Origin: a candidate division TA06 bacterium DG_78
GTDB lineage: Bacteria > Hydrothermota > Tepidihabitantia > SM23-42
Length of the DNA: 10,237 nt
Assembly (NCBI GenBank): GCA_001303225.1
Contig: LJNI01000079.1
Location: 1-10,237, forward strand
Reading direction: 5' to 3'
In this document: positions 1-8,003 of the stretch, piece after piece
Position numbering within the stretch: the first letter of the stretch is position 1
Layout: the number at the start of each line of letters is the position of its first letter
Notes under the pieces: model-generated
What the model was told of the DNA's origin: nothing
Seen by the model: the letters and a program-made list of their open reading frames with translations, nothing else
Databases searched by the model: none
Position numbers and translations under genes: made by a program

Positions 1-2682
1 TTTTTCCTTAAAGATATTAGGGAAGACAGAAAAAAGAGGTCGGACCTGAGGGTTTGACATTTCGCACGCGCCGGTTGCTGTAAAACGATAGATATTTGCA
101 TTGCTAGGAACGCAATGTCCAGAAGAAACAATCTGCCAAACATCTCCAGCACCGGGTGGCACTGTCATCGAACCTTCTTGATTGAACCAGAATACGCCGC
201 CACAGAGGTAGAAACGTTTATAGACCGAAGGATTGAATGTATCGCTTGGTACAGGTTCAAATCGCCAGGAATCAAGACGTTGTGGGTCGTAAGGAATTAA
301 CGTGAGATTTGTCGTGTCACATATTTCAAGGGTAAGCTTCGTTGTATCAGCCGGATATTTTATCCATCGAACAATAAAATCTGAACCACGGAATGACCAG
401 TGATTGCCGCCCATCGGTGGCGCTGTTCCCATACTATCTTCACCCCAGATGTTCAACGTTCCATCAAAGCCGCTTTGATTATCAATAATATCAAAATCAA
501 TAAACCTGAAGGAATATTGATCTATCTGAATGTCAAACTCTAAGGCAAAACCATCAATAATCGGTGAATAATAGTGATAAAGCATTCCGTTGAGACAAAC
601 GCCGAGTGAGCAGTGTTCAATTAAACAAGAATTAGCAGTAATGTCCCAAAGGTCGTACGAATAATAGGCATCAAAAGGTGCTGAGCCCTTTTCTATCGGA
701 TAAAATCTCACTTCATAGGTGTGTCCGGTGAGTTGATCAGGATTATAAAGAAGGCAGTTCAGAGTAAGAGAGTTGCATCCTCCTTGAATATGCTCGACAA
801 TTGCTGCAGGTGGATGATCGTTTGTAATTGTAACAGATGTTAAGCTCGTGTCAACACCACAGGTATCGCTGTCTCTAGCAACGATCTTGAGTCTGTAATT
901 GCCATTATGAAAGTATAACGTATTCCAAATATATTCTCCGGTATTAGGAAGGTTTTCAGTAATTGTTTCCCAATTAAATCCTTCTCTTTTTGCATAAAGA
1001 TCAATATGTAAGGTATCGTGGTCGGCATCATTTGCCCACCATTCTATTTTTACTGTATCTTGTAAGGTACCTGATAGGGGCGAAAGTAATACTACATCAG
1101 GAACACCATTCCCTGGATTATTTATGGTAAACAATGAATCAGAGTAATCTTCGCCCACGGCAATTGTGTCATAAACCGTTACTCTTACAATATATCTTGT
1201 ACCATCCGGATACCCAAGTGTATTCCAATTGTAAAAATGGTTATCAGGAATGGATGTAACAATATCCTCGTAAGTCGCACCTCCGTCATGACTACAAGAT
1301 ATATCAACTGAGAGCGGCGCGCCAGTTGCTGATGAATCAGTCCATGTTATTGTATGATTACCTGAGATTTCTTCACCACCATTTGGTGATTGAACTGTTA
1401 CATCATGGGTTAGATAACCAGAATTATAAAGATTTTGAGCAAGGTCATCGTTCGCCAGAAAATCAACCGTATCTGCACCAGCAATTACGGCAATCACTAC
1501 TTTTACCGTTTCGCCAGGAGCAAAATCGAAGGGACCTGTGCACTGGAGGAATCGAACATCAGTTGGTTCAGTAATTGTATCAAAAGGATGGTATAACCCC
1601 GTAGTATAATTGTATCCAGCAACAAGTTGATATGCCTCAAAGTCATTGCCTGGGTCTGGTTCACCTTGTCCACCAACGCCTGGATTATGAGTTATTTTAA
1701 AGGCTGTAAGGCCAATCTGTTGTCCTTGAGTATCTAATGGACTTTCAAGAAAATCGAAACCCATAAAGCCAGGTGTATGGATCCATCCGGGTTCATTAAA
1801 ATCTGAGTCAAAGGCGTAACCGAGATCTCTTGACTGGTCAAAATCAATAAGGTCGTCATTAGCATCACCAATATCAGCATCACAATTTACTGCAAGCTGG
1901 GTGTGAAAGATAGTATCAGGGCTGTCGTTTACAATCAAATAATTTATGAAGATAAAGTCTTCATAATAGTGATAATCCCAGGAATATCCAATCTGAATAA
2001 CCTTGATTGCAAGTGGGGAGGGGCATTGCGTTGAATCCTGGTCATTGAAAATCGCGTAACTGTCTTGTTTTGAACAAATTATCGGATCACCATAAGGGTC
2101 GCGTAGAGGCCAGAGGCTCGTATCTTGTGGGTCATCGGTCATAAGAACCCTTTCATCTGGGTTTGTATACCCTGGTTCATTTGGTAAATCGCCAGGGACA
2201 AATTCGGTTCCACCTGAGGAGGCATTGTATCCTACTGAAACCTTTACGCCCATCTTCATAACCTTCAACCCGGCTACATGGGTTGTTGCCTCTGTCTTTG
2301 CAAATCCTCTAATGACATCAGTAAAAGAAGTGTCGGTCTTACCATGATGGAGAATCAATTCGTCTTCAATCAAAATAACACCTGTAGAGTCGAATCTACT
2401 AGTAGAATGGACAAAAATTTCAGTATTAGTAGGGCCACAACCAACAGCAAGTGATGTGGTATCAGTGAAGCATTTAGTTAAGCCACCAACCCAAAATCCG
2501 GCACCAAATATATAGCTTTCGTTCGTACCTATTGGCCAAATACCCTGATTTTCGTAACCGAACTTCCCAAAGTTTGTCATCAATAGATAGAGTAATCCTT
2601 TGTCATGAGGTTTTTGACTATAGATTGCAAAACCCGGGACTATAAAGACAACCAAAAAAAGAATAATGAAATACTTCTTCAT
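1..2682 (-). CDS. Large secreted surface protein with Ig-like repeats, 3' end cut by window edge
   Basis: The frame is open for 894 codons from ATG 2682 to base 1 with no stop, so the C-terminus lies outside the window. Residues 1-22 form a classic signal peptide (MKKYF, then a hydrophobic run ending near GFA). Residues 30-420 form a globular region starting with a 'FGKFGYENQGIWP...YIFGAGFWVGG' style segment that I know from surface proteins of FCB-type candidate phyla. Two Ig/Fn3-like repeats follow: about 428-522 (opens SPNGGEEISG, then ITW and SHDGG) and about 527-621 (LLSPLSGTL, then KIEWWA). Residues 625-880 are unassigned and Cys-containing. The last visible residues, FSVFPNIFKEK, resemble the start of a FlgD-like or Por-type sorting domain, so perhaps 70-80 residues are missing. 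AGGAG at 2692-2688, 5 nt before the ATG, supports the start. It is probably exported and cell-surface attached; its activity is unknown. Confidence 0.9.
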   Translation of the reverse strand, partial: MKKYFIILFLVVFIVPGFAIYSQKPHDKGLLYLLMTNFGKFGYENQGIWPIGTNESYIFGAGFWVGGLTKCFTDTTSLAVGCGPTNTEIFVHSTSRFDSTGVILIEDELILHHGKTDTSFTDVIRGFAKTEATTHVAGLKVMKMGVKVSVGYNASSGGTEFVPGDLPNEPGYTNPDERVLMTDDPQDTSLWPLRDPYGDPIICSKQDSYAIFNDQDSTQCPSPLAIKVIQIGYSWDYHYYEDFIFINYLIVNDSPDTIFHTQLAVNCDADIGDANDDLIDFDQSRDLGYAFDSDFNEPGWIHTPGFMGFDFLESPLDTQGQQIGLTAFKITHNPGVGGQGEPDPGNDFEAYQLVAGYNYTTGLYHPFDTITEPTDVRFLQCTGPFDFAPGETVKVVIAVIAGADTVDFLANDDLAQNLYNSGYLTHDVTVQSPNGGEEISGNHTITWTDSSATGAPLSVDISCSHDGGATYEDIVTSIPDNHFYNWNTLGYPDGTRYIVRVTVYDTIAVGEDYSDSLFTINNPGNGVPDVVLLSPLSGTLQDTVKIEWWANDADHDTLHIDLYAKREGFNWETITENLPNTGEYIWNTLYFHNGNYRLKIVARDSDTCGVDTSLTSVTITNDHPPAAIVEHIQGGCNSLTLNCLLYNPDQLTGHTYEVRFYPIEKGSAPFDAYYSYDLWDITANSCLIEHCSLGVCLNGMLYHYYSPIIDGFALEFDIQIDQYSFRFIDFDIIDNQSGFDGTLNIWGEDSMGTAPPMGGNHWSFRGSDFIVRWIKYPADTTKLTLEICDTTNLTLIPYDPQRLDSWRFEPVPSDTFNPSVYKRFYLCGGVFWFNQEGSMTVPPGAGDVWQIVSSGHCVPSNANIYRFTATGACEMSNPQVRPLFSVFPNIFKEK

Positions 2683-2687
2683 GATGT

Positions 2688-2692
2688 CTCCT
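2688..2692 (-). promoter_or_regulatory. Ribosome binding site of the left-edge surface protein, overlapping the upstream stop
   Basis: AGGAG on the minus strand shares two bases with the TAG stop (2693-2691) of the transglutaminase-like gene and sits 5 nt before ATG 2682. Only 8 bases separate the two genes, so they are almost certainly co-transcribed and probably translationally coupled. The site fixes the start of the downstream gene. Confidence 0.8.
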
Positions 2693-4838
2693 ATTTTACA
2701 ATAACAAATTTATCAATTTGATTTTTGCTATCTAAAGTAATCTTCAGAAAATAGACACCAGCAGTAAGTGATATATTAAGCTTGTCAATTTTTTCCTTGG
2801 AATCATAAACGAGTCTTCCTGATGTTTCGTAAATCTTTATCTGAGAAGGTTCATTAAGGCTGAAAAACAATCCTCCTTTATAGATTGTTGGCAGTTTTTG
2901 AACAGGAGATATATTTTTAACTTCTTCTTCAACTCCAACTAGATTTCCGTAGAGATTGACCTTCAAACCACAGAATGGAGTCCAGAATAACACATCCTCG
3001 TTTGAAACAATAAGATGATATACGGCAGCATCCTGAGCAATGAATGTAAAGGTATCACAACTGGCAGCGAAGTGGTCAAATGCCTTGAATTGTTCGCCTG
3101 AGATATAGGTCTGGAGATTTGCATCATCTACAAACAGAAGATCGACATTCCCTTTGGCATATTTTTCAAAGAAGCTGCGATAGACATAGATCGAATCACC
3201 TGGTCCATATCGTGTAATACAATTGCCACTACTTTGACCTTCTAAAGAGTCTAAGACTATTTCAAATTTCCATAAAGAAAGGGAATCAAGGCTTGTCGTG
3301 TCCGAAAATCGTAATGCCGGCAGATAATCAAAAATATAAAAGACCTTGTAATATTTTGCCCCGGATTGACTATTTTCGATTATCTGAACAACCTCATCAG
3401 GATTTACTGGATAGGAACCTATCGGTGTCGATACACTTGCATAGAAGTTTCTTAAGTCACCCAGCTCAAAACGGCAGTGTCCTTCTGGATCTGTGTATGC
3501 CCTTGTTGATGTACTTATGCCACCATACCAGCCCTCTGAGGCTATTCTGATACCTGCTCCGTCGATCGGTCTTCCCATTAAATCATAGACATATACAAAA
3601 AGTGAACAGGTGTTGGAATATTTACCTGTCGCTGTCCACCAATAGCCATCACCACGCCAGTTAAAGATTGCCGAAACCCTTTTACTACCACCAACCTGTT
3701 CATCATAGGCAACGCTGGTATCGGCAATATGGGTCACCCCGAAACCAAGGTCAACTTGATAAGGACAAAAACCTCGCTCATAAAATTCACTCCAGACATG
3801 GTCTTCACAAGGATCATTTGTTGCCACACATGCAACAAGGCAGGTTCTTGCTCCAGCAGTCAATAAATCCTGAAGTTCACCACAATTTCCATTATGCTCA
3901 TGGGCGATGATATTGGGTTGGATTGGACGATTACCCGAGGCGGCCCAGGGCACTGTACGCGAAGCCCAATTGCCAATGACATCTAAAGCATAATCATCAG
4001 GTGTAAATGGACGTCCTGGCGCAAGTATCACCCTTTGTCCATCCCACAAAATTCTTGCATCTTTAATCTCTTCGCCAAGATTTGGATAACCACTATCAGA
4101 TTCATAAAAGAGGTATTCGCGCCAGAACTTTGAATATACATAAGGACTCATATCAGGAAATTCATCAGAAATAATCGGATGGACAACATAATGATAATAG
4201 ATTTCCCAGGGTAATTCGAGCCACGTGCTATCACCATTTTCTAATATTCTGTAGCGGATAGTTGAATAGTAATCACCATCAGGAAGAGCATAATCAACAA
4301 TATCTGCGTACTGCAAAGAGTCATCGATCTCATATAGTAGCTCGGCGTTTACAGTCAACAAATTCGGGTCAAATCCTGGATATGATAGAATTTCCGGACC
4401 AATATGACAAATCTGAAATACTACCTCATCAGTACAATTGGTGGGTGAGTTCAAAATTAACTGGGCGTAAAAATTCTGTAAAGTATCGAGTCTATAAAAT
4501 GCAGAAATGAGCGTATTACGAAAACGCAAAGGTGCAGAAGAAAGCGCAAGCTGAGCCAAGGTAGAGAGGGTTTCAGGAGATATAGAATAAGCAATATTCC
4601 AGTCTGAATTAGATAAGGCAAAAGAAGAGCTGTTCATTAAAGGCTCAGAAAAGTAAAGTGAATCCATCAAGACCCAAGGGATAGTATCCGTTAATCTCTT
4701 GTAACTAATCATTGGCAGTAAGGGTGGCGATTGAGTTGCCAACTCCTTGCCGATATTTATACATTCTTCAATCGGCATTGTCATATTAATTTTCTGGCTT
4801 GATGGTAATAAGAATAGGCCTAAAAATAATATATTCAT
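2691..4838 (-). CDS. Exported transglutaminase-like protein with C-terminal sorting domain
   Basis: The 715-aa protein starts with a short hydrophobic segment (MNILFLGLFLLPSS), a weak signal peptide with no N-terminal lysine. An in-frame TAA a few codons upstream rules out an extension, and AAGGGAGG lies 4 nt before the ATG. Residues about 40-300 are a mixed N-terminal domain I cannot name. Residues 317-370 carry a transglutaminase/papain-like core: C319 in GNCGE, H347 in DHVW and D363 in QVDLG, with the typical 'LLTAGARTCLV' helix after the Cys. Residues 412-470 look like a carboxypeptidase-regulatory-like beta-sandwich (GRPIDGAGIRI, then TDPEGHCRF). Residues 650-715 match a type A C-terminal sorting domain (QIKIYETSGRLVY, then LTAGVYFLKI, ending KFVIVK). 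The intact triad suggests a cysteine peptidase or amidase/crosslinking activity at the cell surface; the substrate is unknown. It leads a two-gene unit with the Ig-repeat protein downstream. Confidence 0.87.
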   Translation of the reverse strand: MNILFLGLFLLPSSQKINMTMPIEECINIGKELATQSPPLLPMISYKRLTDTIPWVLMDSLYFSEPLMNSSSFALSNSDWNIAYSISPETLSTLAQLALSSAPLRFRNTLISAFYRLDTLQNFYAQLILNSPTNCTDEVVFQICHIGPEILSYPGFDPNLLTVNAELLYEIDDSLQYADIVDYALPDGDYYSTIRYRILENGDSTWLELPWEIYYHYVVHPIISDEFPDMSPYVYSKFWREYLFYESDSGYPNLGEEIKDARILWDGQRVILAPGRPFTPDDYALDVIGNWASRTVPWAASGNRPIQPNIIAHEHNGNCGELQDLLTAGARTCLVACVATNDPCEDHVWSEFYERGFCPYQVDLGFGVTHIADTSVAYDEQVGGSKRVSAIFNWRGDGYWWTATGKYSNTCSLFVYVYDLMGRPIDGAGIRIASEGWYGGISTSTRAYTDPEGHCRFELGDLRNFYASVSTPIGSYPVNPDEVVQIIENSQSGAKYYKVFYIFDYLPALRFSDTTSLDSLSLWKFEIVLDSLEGQSSGNCITRYGPGDSIYVYRSFFEKYAKGNVDLLFVDDANLQTYISGEQFKAFDHFAASCDTFTFIAQDAAVYHLIVSNEDVLFWTPFCGLKVNLYGNLVGVEEEVKNISPVQKLPTIYKGGLFFSLNEPSQIKIYETSGRLVYDSKEKIDKLNISLTAGVYFLKITLDSKNQIDKFVIVK

Positions 4839-4842
4839 GAAA

Positions 4843-4850
4843 CCTCCCTT
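4843..4850 (-). promoter_or_regulatory. Ribosome binding site of the transglutaminase-like gene
   Basis: AAGGGAGG on the minus strand lies 4 nt before ATG 4838. It is a strong match to the anti-Shine-Dalgarno sequence and decides the start, since the reading frame is closed by TAA shortly upstream. Confidence 0.8.
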
Positions 4851-4858
4851 GAGATTTT

Positions 4859-4898
4859 AGAAATTGTGTTTTGCCGTATCACTAAATATACAATTTCT
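4859..4898 (-). promoter_or_regulatory. Leader hairpin between two Shine-Dalgarno-like sites
   Basis: On the minus strand AGAAATTGT (4898-4890) pairs perfectly with ACAATTTCT (4867-4859), a 9-bp AT-rich stem around a 22-nt loop. It lies within the leader of the transglutaminase-like gene. A second strong SD-like motif, GGAGGAG (4903-4897), abuts and partly enters the 5' arm, while the real SD begins 8 nt after the 3' arm. The stem is weak in energy but exact. It could control ribosome access or mRNA stability; no known riboswitch class is recognised. Confidence 0.45.
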
Positions 4899-5005
4899 CC
4901 TCCAAAATTTTACAAGGGTAAAACTATTTTAAATGGTGCCCGAGATATTCTTCATATTGTTTATTTTTGGCAATGTCTCAGGTTTATTCAAAGAACCAAC
5001 ACGAT

Positions 5006-5033
5006 ATTATCTCTATGACTGTTGATTTGTCAA
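5006..5033 (-). promoter_or_regulatory. Probable sigma70-type promoter of the surface-protein unit
   Basis: On the minus strand TTGACA (5033-5028, six of six consensus bases) is followed after 16 bp by GATAAT (5011-5006, five of six). Transcription would begin near 4999, giving a leader of about 160 nt before ATG 4838. It is the best promoter-like sequence I found in the window and lies in the only sizeable spacer between the kor/nucleotidyltransferase genes and the surface-protein genes, which suggests the two groups are separate transcription units. Confidence 0.6.
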
Positions 5034-5052
5034 TAGTGCGAAAACCCTATTG
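5031..5052. repeat. Inverted repeat overlapping the -35 box, possible operator
   Basis: CAATAG (5031-5036) and CTATTG (5047-5052) form a perfect 6-bp inverted repeat with a 10-bp spacer; the left arm shares CAA with the reverse complement of the TTGACA box. The position fits a repressor or activator site, but six-base arms can arise by chance in AT-rich DNA. Confidence 0.3.
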
Positions 5053-5093
5053 GTTTGTATGTTGTGTACTACTAAGCCTAAAGCAACATTTCT

Positions 5094-8003
5094 TTATGAT
5101 TGCAATTTCTTTATTAAATTTTTTATAATTTCTTCCACTTCTTTTCTTTTCTCTTTGAATTTTTTGTAGAGTTCTGCAGCACTCTTATAACCCATAATTC
5201 TGGCAGGACTGTGCAATGCTTCGATCATGATCGTATCAGTGGCACCGGCAGTGAGGCGGTAGACATCTCGTAGGTTTTTCAGAAAATGTAAGACCTCTGA
5301 TAAATTCTTCAAATCATGTTTTAGATTGGTTTGTGCATTGGCAACAATTTCGAATAATTTTGAATTTACTGGTTCTCGAACATTAAATTTCGCCTTGATG
5401 ATGAGCATCATCATTTCAATATCCCTCAGTCCACCGCTACTTTCTTTTATATTGCTTGCAGGCAGTAAATGTTCTTTATCTGCTGTATGGCGTGAGTGAA
5501 TTTCGTTAATCATTTGGCTAATATATTCTTCTTTCTTATCAAAAATATGCGGTTTCACTACCGTTTCGAAAAATTCTTTTTCGAAACGGTGTGATCCTAC
5601 GAGCAAACGGGCACCAAGGATTTGTGACTTTTCAATGAAAATATCTTGACGACTTTCACTCAGCAACTGTTCAATTTCCTTTAAGCGGATGACGAATCTG
5701 CCAAAATAGTCAGCGAATCGATGGTGAGGAACTGCACCCCGTTTAATTATTGCCGAATTCATTTTGCTCACTATTTTATTGCAGTACGACAAAATTTCTT
5801 CATCATCGGAATTGAGTAATACAATAATATCATAATCATCATCATATGCCTGTTCACGTGCATGGCCTCCTGCTGCAAAAACAGCCAGGAGGTCTTCGGT
5901 TATGATTCTCTTTTTATATTCGGCATCAACTTCCTGGCGGCATATGTCGAAAATAGTGTGAATGAATCTATCGGAAAATTCAGTGTATTCAGTATTTGTC
6001 ACCTGAACCGGTGCACCCTGTAAACTGGAGATTCCTACCCGTAGCATCTCAAAATCATAGTAATCCGCCAACTTTTCTTTCATTTCTTTAAAGGACCGCA
6101 TAGAGCTAATGTCGCCGTAGAGACCCCCAGCGAATTCTTTCAGGCGTTGGGGTTCTTGTAACAGCCGAATAGATTCAGGATGTTTATCAAGGATCTTGAG
6201 AAATAAATTTTTGAAAAAATGACTACTTGCAAGGTGTATTTTTATCAGATTTTTTAAGTTACCAACAACCGATGCTATTTCCTCTTCATATATTCTCCTA
6301 TTAAGAATCTTTAGATAGTGATTCAAGTGGTCTTCTTCGATCAATGACAAGTAACTATTAATCAAATGAGGAAATCGATAAAAGACGTAAGCAATATTCC
6401 GCTCTACCTCTGGGATTTTGTCTATAGTTTTCAGTAAGTGATTGTTTAAATCCTTAAATAGTGGAAAGCCAGTTTTACTTTTACCCAATATCGTTAAAAA
6501 CTGTATCAGTGAATAAAAATCATATTTGACCCACTCTACATATCCTTTAATAAATTTTTTTCTTCTATCAGGTTGAAACGAATTCAAATCATCAATAAAA
6601 CGTTTTAGGAATTCTTCAGTTTTAAAGTCATCGAGAATATCATCCCAGAATGATGTTCCTCTAAAAAATGTAAATTTTCGCAAGAAGTCTTGAACGATAT
6701 TACCATGGTAATCACTAGTGAACAGAGGCACAAAGATTGAGTGTAATTTCAGATGTTTTTTAGTGTCTTCGAGTAAAACAGGAATGGTTTTTCTTATATT
6801 TTGAATATGCTCGTAATAGTGTACTATGATGTGTTCCTCGGCAGGACATTTTCCAATATCAGCATATCCGAGGAGTTTCGCTACCCTGCGAATATTTTTG
6901 AGAGGGATTTCTTCGAGGATGACTTCTTCATCCTGCGTGACGAGTAATTGATAAATATATCTAAATATTTCAAAAAAAGTTAATGATCGTTCAAGTGCAT
7001 TGTACTCATGATACATGCTTGTATCTTTCGTTTTTAAATCGTCGATAATATCCCAGCAATTAACTTTCTCAATATTAAATACTGTCTTACGAGCCGAGAG
7101 AATACTCTTGATAATCCTCAATGCATCTTCCTTGAAATTGATATGCGTTGCGCTTAACGGTCGTGCTAACAACGAAGATATTTCTCCCAGTATTCCCCTG
7201 AGATATCCCTCATGATATCTATTATCACCATCTTGATGGTAAAAGTATCTATCTATTATTTCTTTTTTATACTTCCTGAATACCCCTTCACTTCCGATGA
7301 TTATTGCGCCACCTAACATTTCATTGATGATAACGAAATCTCTTATCTCATGATCGAGAACCATTTTATACTCGTCAATGGAAGCCGAATAATGCTGACG
7401 GCCGATGTGTTCGGAAAGATGAAAATGAAATGATATCGCAAATTTAAGCATTTCTTGGCCAATCAAGGCAATGGCTCGATTAAAACTTTCTCTATCCTTG
7501 GAGCCATCATCTATAATGCCAACATCGATATCATCCTGGTCAGCCTTTGTACCAACACCTAAAATAACGAATTCAGGACATTCCTCTTTATCTACAAAGA
7601 TATTAAGAAGTTCCTTAATGTAACAGGTTGTGAGCATGCGAAATTTGTCTCCCACATCACGCATGAATTTCTTATATATAAAAAACCTATTCGTATCAGA
7701 ATCAATGACATCCATTCTAAGGTGGTCAATTACTTGACGATTCATCAGCAGAAATTGAAGTGCAAAATATGTTCCAAGAAAGTCCAATTTTTCTCTTGTA
7801 TTTCTCCCAGATGCACCAATGATCTTAAGTGATGCGTCAAAATCATATGATGGATGTATAATATGAACTAACTCACGCCTCTTGTCTTCCTCGAGTCTCT
7901 CGATGAGTGGGGTCAAGTATTTAGTAACTGCCTGAAGTTGTTTTCGGTAATGATTACCGAATTCTGCAGTTCGCTCGGTTAGATTTGATAAAAAATCTTT
8001 CAT
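5094..8003 (-). CDS. GlnE/GlnD-like protein with two nucleotidyltransferase modules
   Basis: The 969-aa length and two-module plan match glutamine synthetase adenylyltransferase (GlnE, about 945 aa in E. coli). Module 1 has a nucleotidyltransferase core at 145-166 (LGVGTKA, then acidic pair D158/D160) and ends with GlnE-like helices at 371-410 (RRVAKLLGYAD, then HYYEHIQNIRK). A helical linker follows. Module 2 opens at about 592 with SHFFKNLFLKILDKHPE and LRVGISSLQG, typical of a GlnE module start; its core at 710-730 (GGHAREQ, then D723/D725, IIVLL) looks closer to GlnD or DUF294 proteins. Then come a GARLLVGSHRFEKEF helix and SSGGLRDIE at 855-863, the hallmark of the GlnD/GlnE helical domain, and a final MGYKSAAELYKKF segment. 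There is no HD or ACT domain, so it is not GlnD. It is predicted cytosolic and would transfer a nucleotide to, or remove one from, a protein. Its ATG shares one base with the preceding TAA and lacks a clear SD, implying translational coupling. The target is unknown; glutamine synthetase is only a guess. Confidence 0.78.
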   Translation of the reverse strand: MKDFLSNLTERTAEFGNHYRKQLQAVTKYLTPLIERLEEDKRRELVHIIHPSYDFDASLKIIGASGRNTREKLDFLGTYFALQFLLMNRQVIDHLRMDVIDSDTNRFFIYKKFMRDVGDKFRMLTTCYIKELLNIFVDKEECPEFVILGVGTKADQDDIDVGIIDDGSKDRESFNRAIALIGQEMLKFAISFHFHLSEHIGRQHYSASIDEYKMVLDHEIRDFVIINEMLGGAIIIGSEGVFRKYKKEIIDRYFYHQDGDNRYHEGYLRGILGEISSLLARPLSATHINFKEDALRIIKSILSARKTVFNIEKVNCWDIIDDLKTKDTSMYHEYNALERSLTFFEIFRYIYQLLVTQDEEVILEEIPLKNIRRVAKLLGYADIGKCPAEEHIIVHYYEHIQNIRKTIPVLLEDTKKHLKLHSIFVPLFTSDYHGNIVQDFLRKFTFFRGTSFWDDILDDFKTEEFLKRFIDDLNSFQPDRRKKFIKGYVEWVKYDFYSLIQFLTILGKSKTGFPLFKDLNNHLLKTIDKIPEVERNIAYVFYRFPHLINSYLSLIEEDHLNHYLKILNRRIYEEEIASVVGNLKNLIKIHLASSHFFKNLFLKILDKHPESIRLLQEPQRLKEFAGGLYGDISSMRSFKEMKEKLADYYDFEMLRVGISSLQGAPVQVTNTEYTEFSDRFIHTIFDICRQEVDAEYKKRIITEDLLAVFAAGGHAREQAYDDDYDIIVLLNSDDEEILSYCNKIVSKMNSAIIKRGAVPHHRFADYFGRFVIRLKEIEQLLSESRQDIFIEKSQILGARLLVGSHRFEKEFFETVVKPHIFDKKEEYISQMINEIHSRHTADKEHLLPASNIKESSGGLRDIEMMMLIIKAKFNVREPVNSKLFEIVANAQTNLKHDLKNLSEVLHFLKNLRDVYRLTAGATDTIMIEALHSPARIMGYKSAAELYKKFKEKRKEVEEIIKNLIKKLQS

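Larger units (their letters stand above)
4839..5093. other. 255-base intergenic spacer between two minus-strand gene groups
   Basis: This is the longest non-coding stretch in the window. It contains the probable promoter, the inverted repeat at the -35 box, the orphan GGAGGAG motif and the leader hairpin, which are listed separately. Nearer to the 969-aa gene there is an ATGTTG/CAACAT inverted repeat (5059-5064 and 5084-5089, 19-base loop) with no following T-run, so it is not a convincing intrinsic terminator. I see no RNA gene here. Confidence 0.7.

Noticed and set aside
115..1574. Short frames on both strands at 115-300, 840-1031 and 1326-1574
   Set aside because: They sit within the long minus-strand coding frame that runs from 2682 off the left edge, with signal peptide and Ig repeats in that frame.
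3293..4510. Plus-strand frames of 80-85 codons
   Set aside because: They are antisense to the transglutaminase-like gene and have His/Gln-rich, low-complexity translations typical of shadows.
5059..5089. Intrinsic terminator after the GlnE-like gene
   Set aside because: The stem is only ATGTTG/CAACAT with a 19-base loop and no T-run follows on the minus strand.
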